Source: Paragonimus westermani (taxonomy: Eukaryota; Platyhelminthes; Trematoda; Plagiorchiida; Troglotrematidae). Taken from it: a DNA stretch of 64,000 bases. The stretch is taken from NCBI GenBank assembly GCA_008508345.1, contig QNGE01000284.1, forward strand, positions 78,641 to 142,640, written 5' to 3'. Shown here one piece after another: positions 12,186 to 24,100 of this stretch. The number at the start of each line of letters is the position of its first letter. Positions within the stretch are counted from its first letter, which is position 1. The notes below the pieces were generated by a model, which worked only from the letters and a program-made list of their open reading frames with translations, did no database searches and was not told the DNA's origin. The position numbers and the translations under genes are program-made.

Positions 12186-15100
12186 CTAAATAGAACGGTA
12201 ATGTGCGTTATAAAGCAATCCTTTGTAAGCGAATGACCAACATGAGTCTGGTCAGTGAGAAGTACTCCCAAACTCAGATGCTGCAAACTGAGAGGAGTAT
12301 CTACTGAAATATTGAAACTGTAAAAAAATTCCGAGAGACCACACCCAATGATCCAAGCAATAACATCCAATTTTCGTCGTAGAAAAATGTTTCCTATTAA
12401 AAACAAACCATTTCCCAAATCTAATGAAGGCTAGTGTACAATATATGTACTGGTTCACAAGTTCAGATCGATGAAAGTGTCGCACAAATTAAAATCGCAG
12501 TCAAGCAGTCGAACAACCAACGTTTTGCATAAGCATGTCCTTTCCATCTTGAAAGGGACTACTTATAGCTGTAGTAGAAGCAAGAAATTGTCTAATACCT
12601 TGTTTAACCTACTGAATCGCCACCAGAGAGGGAACCTTAAGTATTGGTAATGCGTACTTTAGGCCAGCTGCCTTTTCCCCATCAGTATTGAAACGGAGGC
12701 TAAGACTGCGTAAAAAAGCAACTCTATCAATAATAAGCAAGAAAAGAACGAGCATCGCAACTCCTGATAAAAAGATGTGGTAGGTGCTCAGACAAAAAAA
12801 AAATGACTGTCTGTTCATTCCACTTAGGTGATAGAAAACAAGCTGAGAACGGATTTGCGCGATCCAATGTCTTGCACTGCGAAAGAATGTGTAAATTGGG
12901 TAGCTAAATACTGAGACTGCTTAGGCTATGAATATTGCCCTGAGGTAATCAAAGTAACGAAGAATGAAATCGAACGTAGCACGCAGAAAACGAGTTTTCT
13001 TTCACACGTTCAGGAATTTTCTTGAGGGAGTGCTAATGAATAAGTGTGGGGTGTGTTTCAAAAGCGCAAAAAAGTGATCCAGTTATTTGTAAGATCATTT
13101 CTGCACACTCAGAGAAAACCGTAGATCACACAAACGAAGAATAATCGTGACCCTATTAAGACCTAGTACAAAAAATGACAGAATGGTTCGTGGCGAACGG
13201 ATAGAAAAGTGGAAGGTTCATGAACAAAAGATTCACTGACCTGCTGAACTGATCGGATCCACGGAGGCCCACAAATCTAATAATTTACCCAGAAAAACCA
13301 GCAGGCAAAACTCTGATGGTTTCTCTGTGTTTTCCGGCAAGATCAACTGAACACGCACAGTGGTACAGGTGCTGAGCAAGCTCGGCAGACAACTGAACGC
13401 AGGTAGCCATGTGCGGGCAGCTGTCAAGTTCGGAACGGAAACCACGGTGTTCAAAGAGGAAGCGCTTGAGGCTTGATTCAGCGAGTTGGGACGCGACGGT
13501 TTACGGACACTTGATGTGCCCGAAGTACGAGGTTGAGCTGAACCACTAATACAACCGAGAGAAATGAGCAGTTGCTGACAGATTAGAGGAATGAGATGAG
13601 TCACCAACAGATCGGCAAAATGTAGAGTACAAGCTGCCAAATAGACCATGCTGGCAGACCCAGAAGTGTCGGTCGTTGATATCGTCATCGTGCTCATCGA
13701 TTGCAGATCCGAATAGCGTGTTTGCAAACTTCGTGTTGCCTTTAAATCACGTTCCAAGTAAGAGGGAAGCTGTGCATCAAAAGCCACTGGGAAGCTTTCT
13801 TTCGGACACGTTGACAAAATGCCACAACATAGAAGGTAAGCTTTCGAGCGCAGCATCGCATGTGGACTTTTCAAATGACGAAACACTGCAACCATGAACC
13901 TCTGCTCAGACAACATACGCCGACAGGCCGCAGGTGTTCCTGCGCCAACCGTGGTGGAACTAGTTTGACGTGACAATACCTGGGGACCAGCCTGTCGATT
14001 GGACTTTGGCAGATTTGTTTTTGGCAAACGGGATGCAAGTGGAGTCAGGAGGCCCGTAGCTGCGACAGACAAAAGTCGAGCCTGAAGGAACAAACAATAC
14101 TCGTGAGCGGTGTCAAATTCACCCGATCAGGAAACGACAGAAAAAACCAGAATGGTTTTACACATCCTGGTAACACATATTAGCCAAGTCTCGAGCATTC
14201 ATCTAACAAGGTTTTTGCTGTCAAAAAAATGTATACTGAACATGTTCAGGTAGTACAACGCTAGTCAGGTGTAACGGCAGTCATCAGGACACCAAACGAC
14301 GATCACGCGCTAACCACTGATTATCGTTGTCACTGTAAGGAAACTTCTATGCATAAACTACTCTCAAATTATTGTACGAGTCCGATGACAGACTAAATGT
14401 CAACTGGAAACTAAAAGAAACAGTTCCAAAACAGACATTGGAAACGTTATATGACATGACGTAGCACTCGGAAAAGTATCACTGCATCTTACTGAATATA
14501 TATTATGGCACGGCGTAGCCAGATAAATAAATAGACGTGCGCCGTAAAAAAGAAGATGGTCGGAATCGCAAATGTCAACTAACGTTCACACCCAACGCAT
14601 GTGAACAACATGGTTAAATTAATGCCAAGGTAAACGGATTTTGACATCAGTCTTTCTGTACCACCTTTGAAAGACGAACCATACGTGGGAACCTAACAGC
14701 CTTGTAATCGGATCAAGTAGAGCATTTTGGCTTCGACCAAAAATAAGACTGGACGTAAAAATGTGCGGTAATCATATGTGAACTCAACATCAGTTCGCAA
14801 ACGGTCACCGCCATTAAGGGCTCGACGGTTGCTAGCCTGAGCTCTCAGAGTGGTTACGGAGCTCAATTGGTAGGGCAATTGCCACGTAAGAGTGTGCTGC
14901 TCTGGTGGTTGGTTCAGGCCCAGCCGAAGGACAGCTATTTTACTAGTTCTCCCCTAACTTTGCAAATGTCTCGAACCCAAATAAGTCTAGATGGAATGTT
15001 TCACATTTGTTGAGAAACAAAGAACAATACGTTGCTCTGGAGAACGAGAGTGAAAATAACACCGACCACACGATCCGCTGACCCTGGTAAATAATTGACA

Positions 15101-18100
15101 GAAACTACGTACATGTGGTAAGTGAGAATTTTGGATGACGGTTACAATTTTGTCCGTCGCTGCTAAATCGTTTATCGGATTTCGTTACGGTGACGGAAAA
15201 TATGATCGACGAAAAGGACAAACGGAGACTATAAATTAGAGTGAAATACCACAAATTCAGGAAGTTGCACGTACGGGCGAACTGGTCTTTCATTTATTGT
15301 TCTAACAGGTCCATACACGTGACGCTGAGAGTGTCCTGGCGATCACATGATTTCAACTGGACGCGATGGTATCTGCGTCAACTGCTGCGACCAAATGACT
15401 TTATTAGTCAGACTCACGTCGGTAACAGCGTGACAAAGCACTATAACAGTAATACCCACCCAGGTAATTACGAAGTTCTAGCACTTTGGCTCATCGACCG
15501 AAACCGGTTTGAAGACCATGATGGAGAAAAATAATGTCGGCCAAGCGATAACGGTGAACCAGTCAAAGACAGAAGGATTATGTATGAAACAAAGGGTAGA
15601 GCTGCTTTTTGTTTACACTGAATGCGGTAGGAATGCAGGCGAGGTCGTTTGGAAGTTCAGCGCACGACAGCTGGGTACACAATAAGTAGTGCGGATATCC
15701 ATGCGAGAGTTTATCACTAATAGTGTTCACGAGACACCGAGGATTGAACGGTCATGTACAGTCATTGATGGTGTTGGTACTGTTGATGTTCCAACAATAA
15801 GACACAGTAGTCTGGAGGAGAGTTTAACAAATGATTCGAGAACATGACTGTTTCAAGAACAGTGTTCGCATCACCCTTCCTAAAAGTGTGGCTTTCGACC
15901 GACCTTACGAAATGTGGTTGCAGGAGTTACGGTTGCACAACTCAGATCAACGACAGGCCTTTTGTAATTGCTTTTCTGGTCAGTAGTGATGCTTATTGGA
16001 TCATGTTAACAGACAAGAAGATATACGGATTCAAGAGAGCAGTCCGGACACCTCGTATTTAGAATTCTGTAAATCTCATCGTGGTCCTATCGATACGGCC
16101 AATATGTACAAATGATACACCCTTTTGGCACCAAACAGGATCACATTTAGCTTTGAAGCTTGGAAAAATCTGTCCATCTGTATCCCATTGATCGCGCAGT
16201 TACATGCTGCCAGACGTAGCGCAGATATCCAAAACAAGTCTGTCCATTTATTATATCTGCACATCGTCCGAAAAACAGTGGTTCCGATATTAACGAGACG
16301 TTAGCGTGCCCACTGGTGACAGTACGTTGGGCAAACACGTCGAAGACCCAATTATTCCGGCATTCACGGGAGTGCTTCGAAGCGGCTGTGGGCAACGATC
16401 ACAACACATAACCGGTTGAACGTAAACGTATGAAATTCAACGAGTCACCACGCAAGACCTGGAAGGTAAAGATTCTGCTTTACTGATCGAATTCTGGACA
16501 CGATACGAATATAAAATTCGATCATCTTACTCTGGATGAGTAGTGACTAGTGGTATTTTTGATGCGATGGTGTGGCCGGGTTCCATCAGAACATTTTCGC
16601 ACATATCAGTTTAGTAACAGTGCACTGTTTTGCTGGAATAGGAGCTTACGTAGTTTAAGTTATCCTAACATTGAAACCAAATGCTGCTGCACTGTTTGAT
16701 GGTAACACTAACCTAAAATCAATACCAATATGTTACATTATTATCATTCCAACATGAAACAAACAGTTGTTGGATCAGCAGCGGAGGGACTAGTGGGTAG
16801 TTAGCAAATTCCCAGGATCTTAGCCCACACGACTTCTTTTATTGGGGTTATCTCAAACACGACCTACAGTGGAACCGGTGAAGAACTATGAGGCAATTGA
16901 AAACTGTCAACTACTCAATATTGTACCCAGGTGTGCAACTTCTGTCATATAGTTGCCAAAACAACTGAAGCAAAACAAACGATGAAGAATATTCCTATAC
17001 CTTCGAATCAAGTGCCTGTTTCCCCATTTGTCGAAAATCGGGTTAGATATGTCATTAATATGTCAATTGTACGAATTATAAGAATTCAGAACGAAGCATT
17101 GTTGATAAACTTGAAGTATATCATTCCATTCGAAACGTTTGATTTTATCCAGGTTGAAATCCAATTCGAATGTTTTTGAGTTCAACTTAGCTGTTCAACA
17201 TCTTACAGTTCTAACACACTCAGACTTGTTGATGTGTTGCACCAGCATCAACGCAATCCATAACACTAGTCTTGTTCATGTAAAAAAAAACAAATATTCG
17301 CACACAGAGAGAATTGAAGAGAGAAAGACAACAACGTCATCATGCTACCTCCGGTTAAAGGTAACTGGGTTGTGCTGTTAAATCGAGTGCCTGACGTCAC
17401 CAAAATTTGGAATATAATCTCTGACAAGTCACAGTTCAAAAGAAATATCCAAGAAAAGGATACAGTCATAAAAATCGGAAAAAACTGTAACAAAAGCACT
17501 GAAAGAATTACGAATGAAGAACGTCATCAACCGGACAACTGTGGCTCAACTAACAACAATAGATTTTTCGACATCGCATATATACAGCCCGCCGAAAATG
17601 GGAAAAAATGTTCCACTCAATGGCTGTTGGAAGCCATAAAACCAGTTTGATCAAGTTTTAAATGTTTTGGCCTGAAGGACACATTTCGATTTGTGGAAAT
17701 ATCAGATATCAGTGTGGAACACATGGTAAAGACACCTTTTGATGTACAGTCTCTGTTCACCAATGTTCCTATTATTGAGGTGGTAGACTACCGGTGAGCG
17801 GTAGAGGAATTGAACATCACCGACAAATGATAGCAGCTTTTGTATCTTTGTAGACTTTTCAGCCAGCTTCCTTTGAACAGAAGCACCATACACCAGTCTC
17901 ACTCCTGAGCGAGGTTGTTAGTAGTGAAATATTCTTACCACCGTTAAGATTGGAATTCAGATTGCGTTTTATGTGATAACTATGTTGACCAGTATGTCAT
18001 TGACCTCAAATTAGGTGTGACTAACGTATCAGACGCGAACGCACAACCACATTTGCCTGTGAGTAATGTTCAGAATGCATGATCACCTGTTCTATTAACT

Positions 18101-21100
18101 CCAAACGATGATCCTACGATTGGGAAATTTCTTCAATTTGAAGTGTGAGGTATCATTTATTACTATAAATGTCTTGAAAATCTACAAAAAAAAACCATAC
18201 CCCAGAAGAAGTATGTAAACCACTCTATCTATGCAAATCCGATGTTCACCTAGTTGATGACGTACTGGATAGACGAGTTGACAGAGATGCAATGAGGAAC
18301 CTACCAATATCTTTGTTGATTGATATATTCATGGGTTATCTTGAACAGCAAGCCAAAGCAGCAATCCAATAGACACTACATTATAAACGACATATGAGTG
18401 ATATTTTCACCATTTTCAACTCAAAGACTGAAATGAAACAACCATGTAACCTTGCAAAAGATGGAAGTTAATGATAAAATCTGAAGGTAACAACAAAGTC
18501 GCATTTTTTGATTTCATGTTGCAAAGAAATGCGAATAGCTCTCTGTCTAAAAGCATACACTTCCGAAAACACTTACATATAAAAGGTCGTGATACAATCT
18601 CTTACAAACGTGCCCTATTTGCGCACTCTATTTTATGGAGCATAAAAGATTGTCTCAGCTGGCAAGCTCGAGAATAGAGTACAACGGCTTCATGACACAC
18701 TACTAGACAACGGTTACCCACCTCGGTTGATCGAGAAGCACTTCAAGTTGGTTGGCATACGGTTTGTTATGATGAACACTGCTGAAAAATTTTGACTTTC
18801 GTCTCTCATTGGAAGGAAATGATATATCATTTTTACTCAGGTAGGGACTGGTAACCGCAACCAAACGGACACGTAGCGCCGGGAGGATCGTGATCATTGG
18901 GAAAACAAGGCAGCTGCGGAACAAAACGAAGTAGGACCGAGTCCCCTTGAACACCTAATCGAATGTATTAAGCGTTTTTACCTGTACTTCTGGATGCAGG
19001 TAGGTCGGTCATACAACGTGGCAAATGGGGAATTTCATCAGTGAGTACATCCTGAAAGGTCAGTGTACCCTTGGAACTAGCTTCTTCTTTAGAAATGCGA
19101 TCACGGAGCACTCAAAATGACGGATCACAAAACCAATGATATCAAAGATTTACATCTCATGTATAGCGTGAGAAGGATGCAAGTTTTTGGGTTTGCTGAA
19201 GCTGTTCTTATTCGTTAAACACACTTGGTCCTGTGAACACCGAAACAAGTGGTTATGTTCGTCTTCGCTGACAATTTCGTCCCATTCCGAAACCCTTTCA
19301 CTGTTCCTTAAGGTTTCTATTATTTTCATTACTTTCTATAAGATGTCTCCATGACACTGTCGCTTTCCTAACGATTTTAAACTACTCCTTAGCTCCGCAA
19401 AATAACTTTCCCTATGCGCTTTATGTCATTCTATATTAAAGCATGTTTTTGAGTCTCAGTTATTCTGATCTAGCATATGACGCTCACACGCTTCAGTATC
19501 GTTGATATGCGTATTTACTATGCACCGATTACATAACGATCGTTTTAGTAATAGAAATGACACAAATGGGAATTCTATGCAGAGTACATTTTACGTTATA
19601 CTGTTGGGCTTTTTTTCAGACTTTTTGGGAGAATCATTGCCTTGGCTTTTAATTTGTTCTGCTGCTTAGTGTTTGCAAGAATATATTTTGGCAAACAAGC
19701 GCATACATGGAAGAAATAATGAATTATACCGAAGGTATAAATCCTAGACCGAATCAAATTTTGTGCGAAGAAACGGCTATGACTACGGCTAGGTATGAAA
19801 ATACGCTTGCCGGATAGGAAATTGAAGTCTGTACCACACAGAGCGTGACAACTGTCTGTCGTATACATGCTAAATCATGTGTGTCCGTGGGTGGAACTCA
19901 TCAATATAACGATGATCATATGCAATTTACATATATTCACTGGCTTTTGTCATGATAATTGTGTTACCTCAAGTGTGGCATGCAGTATTAGGAAAATATT
20001 TCTCTTGCGCATGTTTCTGGTCTTATAAAACTTGAACTGATCAATTCATAACGCTATCGTGAGTACTTTAATTATGTTGTTTTGAATGCAATCTAGTTAA
20101 GGGAAATTAAGATATTCAAGGTCAAAAGATCAAAACTTTAATATGGGCATTCGAACCCATCGGGAGTGAAAACCTAGGCTAGGAACTGTTGTAGCTAATG
20201 TGATTAGTGCCAAGCTATCTTAAACTCTAGTTTTTTTGCGTCAAGTAGACTATGCTCTACCTGTGCGTTTTCTTCCTGGGTACAGTGCAATGATGGATAA
20301 CTGGAAGCATGAGTTGCCTCAACAACTAACAATAACACATTATACTTAACTTTATCGTTTCTGGTCCTCCTCTATCGATTGATCCGTTACCCGCAAATTA
20401 ATGGAACAATGCACCACATCAGCCAACGATAAAAGGGTAAACATTTAGTACGTTGAACATATGTGATGTTTTACATCGCAAAGTACCACAACACCAACAA
20501 GAAAGTAAATTTCGGACAAACCGGTACAATCACATACCCGTGGAATGTAAAAATTATTTGAAATGACATGTAAGCAATGACATTAGTCAGTGGTGACTAC
20601 GTTCAGCCAATATGTTGTGTAAAAACCTATGGTCTTACTTATAAACCGCTCAGTCGACAAAGATTGTGATCAACTACCATCGTACTTTTGGTTTAAATGA
20701 ATCGTACCAGTACACGGAAGACAACCATAACAAGCAAAGTTAATGTGGATCTCGGCTTTTGAAAATAGCACGACACTTACCACCAAATTAGTTTGTTGGC
20801 AGGCTAATCCACCTGCAGGAGGTTCCAACAATATGGTGAATGCGGCCGTGCCAACTCGATCAATTAGACCGGAAGTGAACAAGCCCGGGTTGATTCGGAT
20901 AATGCCAGCCAAAGCACTGGCACACGACAGACTGATCTCTTGATGCAGACTAGTCCGTTGTGTAGCCAGGGTGGCTTTGTTGCCAGCGTTCGCGTCTAGT
21001 AAGCCGTCAGTCCACACGCGTGAGACCACTTCTGCAGTTGTGATTGCGTTTATGCATGCAGTTGCGGTGACCGATAATGAACCAGTGACAGAAAGGTCAT

Positions 21101-24100
21101 ACAAACGACATCCTAAAATAGAAGTGACAAATGCATCCAGCGAACGTGCTGCACTCAGACGAACGTGCATCTCCGTGACCCGAAACACTGGTTGTTCATT
21201 AGAAGGACTGCTATCGTTTGCCACGGTATGAGCTTTATTAGGGTTATCGGAGTCTAAACCGCTCAAAGTGGATGGGACATCAATTCCAGGCGCAGGCATA
21301 GTAGTGGTACCTGAACTGGTACTCAGACATCGCAGCAAATGATGTACCACAGTTTGCCACTGACTAGCCTGAATTTCAACGATGCTACCTTTGACGCCAG
21401 TGGCTTTGGCCCGTTTGATGGCTTTATTTAACAAACAGATGCTACAGGTAAGAATCTCGCCGACAGCGAAAAGCGCCACCTGTCGTAAACGAGCTCCAGT
21501 TCGTGAAAAAGGTTCCCGTAATATATCGATCAATACTGTTAAGTAGTTTGGCAATGAGGAAATAACAGGTTTCCATGAGATTGCACATAAGTTTTCCGTA
21601 GCGTCATCCAGACACTGTTGAAAAGCAATGGTGGCCATACGATGAGCCAACAGACTGCCAAGCTGACACAGACCGACACGAAAATCTATTGAAGCCGAAA
21701 CCGACGCCCTCAGCTGAGCAACAAGCTCGGCTAACAAACCGGGAATAATGGTAACTCCAAGGAGTTTGTAGAAATCTGGCCGATTGGTGAGAGTTGTGCC
21801 ATCATTCAGAGTGACACGCCCAACATTTACTGTCGTAGAGGCCATGAGCCAAATTAAATACGCTAGTAGACTTGATCGTGATTGCCGAACAGATGAGCGA
21901 ATTGTGGTGGATGGTGTTCGCAGCTGCCGACAAGATGCACCAGTTTCATGGGGATCATTCGCCGCAGATTGGAATAAAGCAAGAACCTGGGGGTGAGGAT
22001 CAAAAAAAGTGACGAATGGTTACATCCACGTTGGATCATCTGTTTTCATTAACACTAATCTTGACCTACCTGGCAGCTTTTTCTCGTATGCAGTTAGGAT
22101 TATTTTTATTCACAGACAGATCATCGAAAGGAGTTATACCAAAGTTGGAGAATAGAAAATCAGAAGTAACTGCTTGTAACGAATGGTACTCAAGAGGTAA
22201 ACAGCAGTATGATGAAGCTGTTGCTGATTGCTCATCATTACTGAACTTAAGCTGCACCTGTGTATAGCATGACTTGGGCTGCCCTTGGTCTCGATGGTAG
22301 TCCACAAAGTAGCCGATTATGAAACCGGTACAAATGTGTATGGAAGAGAAATTAAACAAAAAACAACGGGTACTCTTAAAAAAAGAAAGCCAAGAACCAT
22401 GAGGATACAGGCTCGTCACTGATTGCTGCACATTGCCGTGTCCAACAGTGTTTCCGACTGACAATGTGGATGGTTACGAACTCCCCAACATGGTGGTACT
22501 TACCAAAGGCGAGACGATCAAGGTTCCCACAGCCCGTGACTTGGTCATCCGCTAGTCACCTCGCGATTTCTTTCAATCGTCAACGGCTGCATCGAATAAT
22601 GCAGTGAACGGGAAGCGCTTCGTCGGAAAAAGGAGCACATGACCCGAGGAGAATAGTGTACAGTTTCGTTACACCGGCCATCAGGCGAGAGGTCGCATAG
22701 TGTCCAAACACGCACCGATGGACTTTCGCGACCCTCGCGTAATCAACCAAACCAACTCAGACCAACTTGCTGAGAGAGAGGCGATCAAATACCGGGAATT
22801 TTATGGGCACCTTCCGCATGAATCAACCAAGTCCCTGATCCACAGAGCAAAACTGAGCATACATACGCATTGTATAATCAGTCATTACTCGGTAGTCGGA
22901 CGTTTCTGGGACACCACAGATGACGAAAATTAGCGAATGTACTACGTGCTTTAGCCATCCCCATGGCTACCTCTTCAGTGATAGTGCAAGTTGAGGGGAT
23001 GATAGCACACAGGTAGATGAAGTAATCCCCAGCCTCCAGGGGCCCGAAAGCAACAATAAAATAGGGTGTTTGTCAATAAAACACAAAACAACCACCGTCA
23101 CATACATTTTTATTTACTAACAGGGATATGAATGGATGAAGAAATTAAACCATTATTCACGAATCTTCTGAAAAAACGTGATGCGTCAAGCTAACGAGCG
23201 TTCTTAATGCTCTCAGCTATGATTATTAAGACCTGTTGGTCTGGCGGGTTGTGAATCGATCACACAAGCTCACGTGCACTACTATGTCAAGCTCGTACAC
23301 TTGCTGTCTGCCAATATGTGCATCTGACGCGCCACACACCATACGCAGGCAATCAGAAGGTTTCATGAAGCAGTCTGCATAAACTTTCAGAGTGCAAAAA
23401 GAACATGCGACTGAAAAGTACTCAAAAGTGACAAACACAGTGATAGAACGCGCGACTAGATGACACTGAAAAAGTTAAACAATCAAAAATTAAAAAAACT
23501 AAAAAGCATACAGTGCACACAAATGCCCTCTGGTGTGTCAGTAGTCATATGAGAGATAGACAGATAGACACACAGAAATAAAATCGATTAGCTTATGCGG
23601 AAAGATTGTGGAACTTAGTAACCTTCATGCTGGCTATTAGACGCAGGAAAATGAGTGTACAACCTGTAAGATAAAATGCATCTATTCACCAACTGAACCA
23701 GAGTAAAGAAGCATTGAAAATGTTCAAAACCACAACGGACATTTTCAAACAATCGAGTCTGTCAATATTCTATACATGATCTTCATTATTTGTTTGTTGT
23801 TGAAAACCAAACTGCTGTCATAGTTGCCAAGAAATGGCAAGTTCCAATCTTCATTCATGGCTATGGACTAACCACTCAAGCCATTGGCATTGTTTGGTGG
23901 GCGTTGTATTTCCCACACCTACCCAGGCTAGGTTGATGGTGGTAGTTACGTAATCATTGTAGGACGTATGTTTGAGTGATGTAGATTTAGACGTCCAAGC
24001 TCAGATTCCTGAAGCATTACCTGACCCCAGCTGGTGCCTCAAGACGATGGTCACCTCTAGTTAATGTGGTTTTTGTGATGAAACGTTTGCCAGTATCAAC

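Larger units (their letters stand above)
14082..20780 (-). other. ULK4: ULK4 intron 6 (6.7 kb)
   Basis: Phase 0 intron. It holds a tRNA-like segment (14852-14928), a DDE transposase scrap (16785-16960) and a Penelope-like remnant (17070-18780). I see nothing identifiable in 14950-16780 or in 18781-20780. Confidence 0.75.

Noticed and set aside
12252..12418. Long minus-strand frame 11900-12418 as a coding sequence
   Set aside because: It overlaps ULK4 exon 8 in another frame and reads through the intron 7 acceptor. The exon 8 frame is the one with homology and correct phase.
22066..22464. 132-codon minus-strand frame before exon 6
   Set aside because: Cys/Ser/Phe-rich product with no domain. 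Exon 5 joins exon 6 directly in phase 0.
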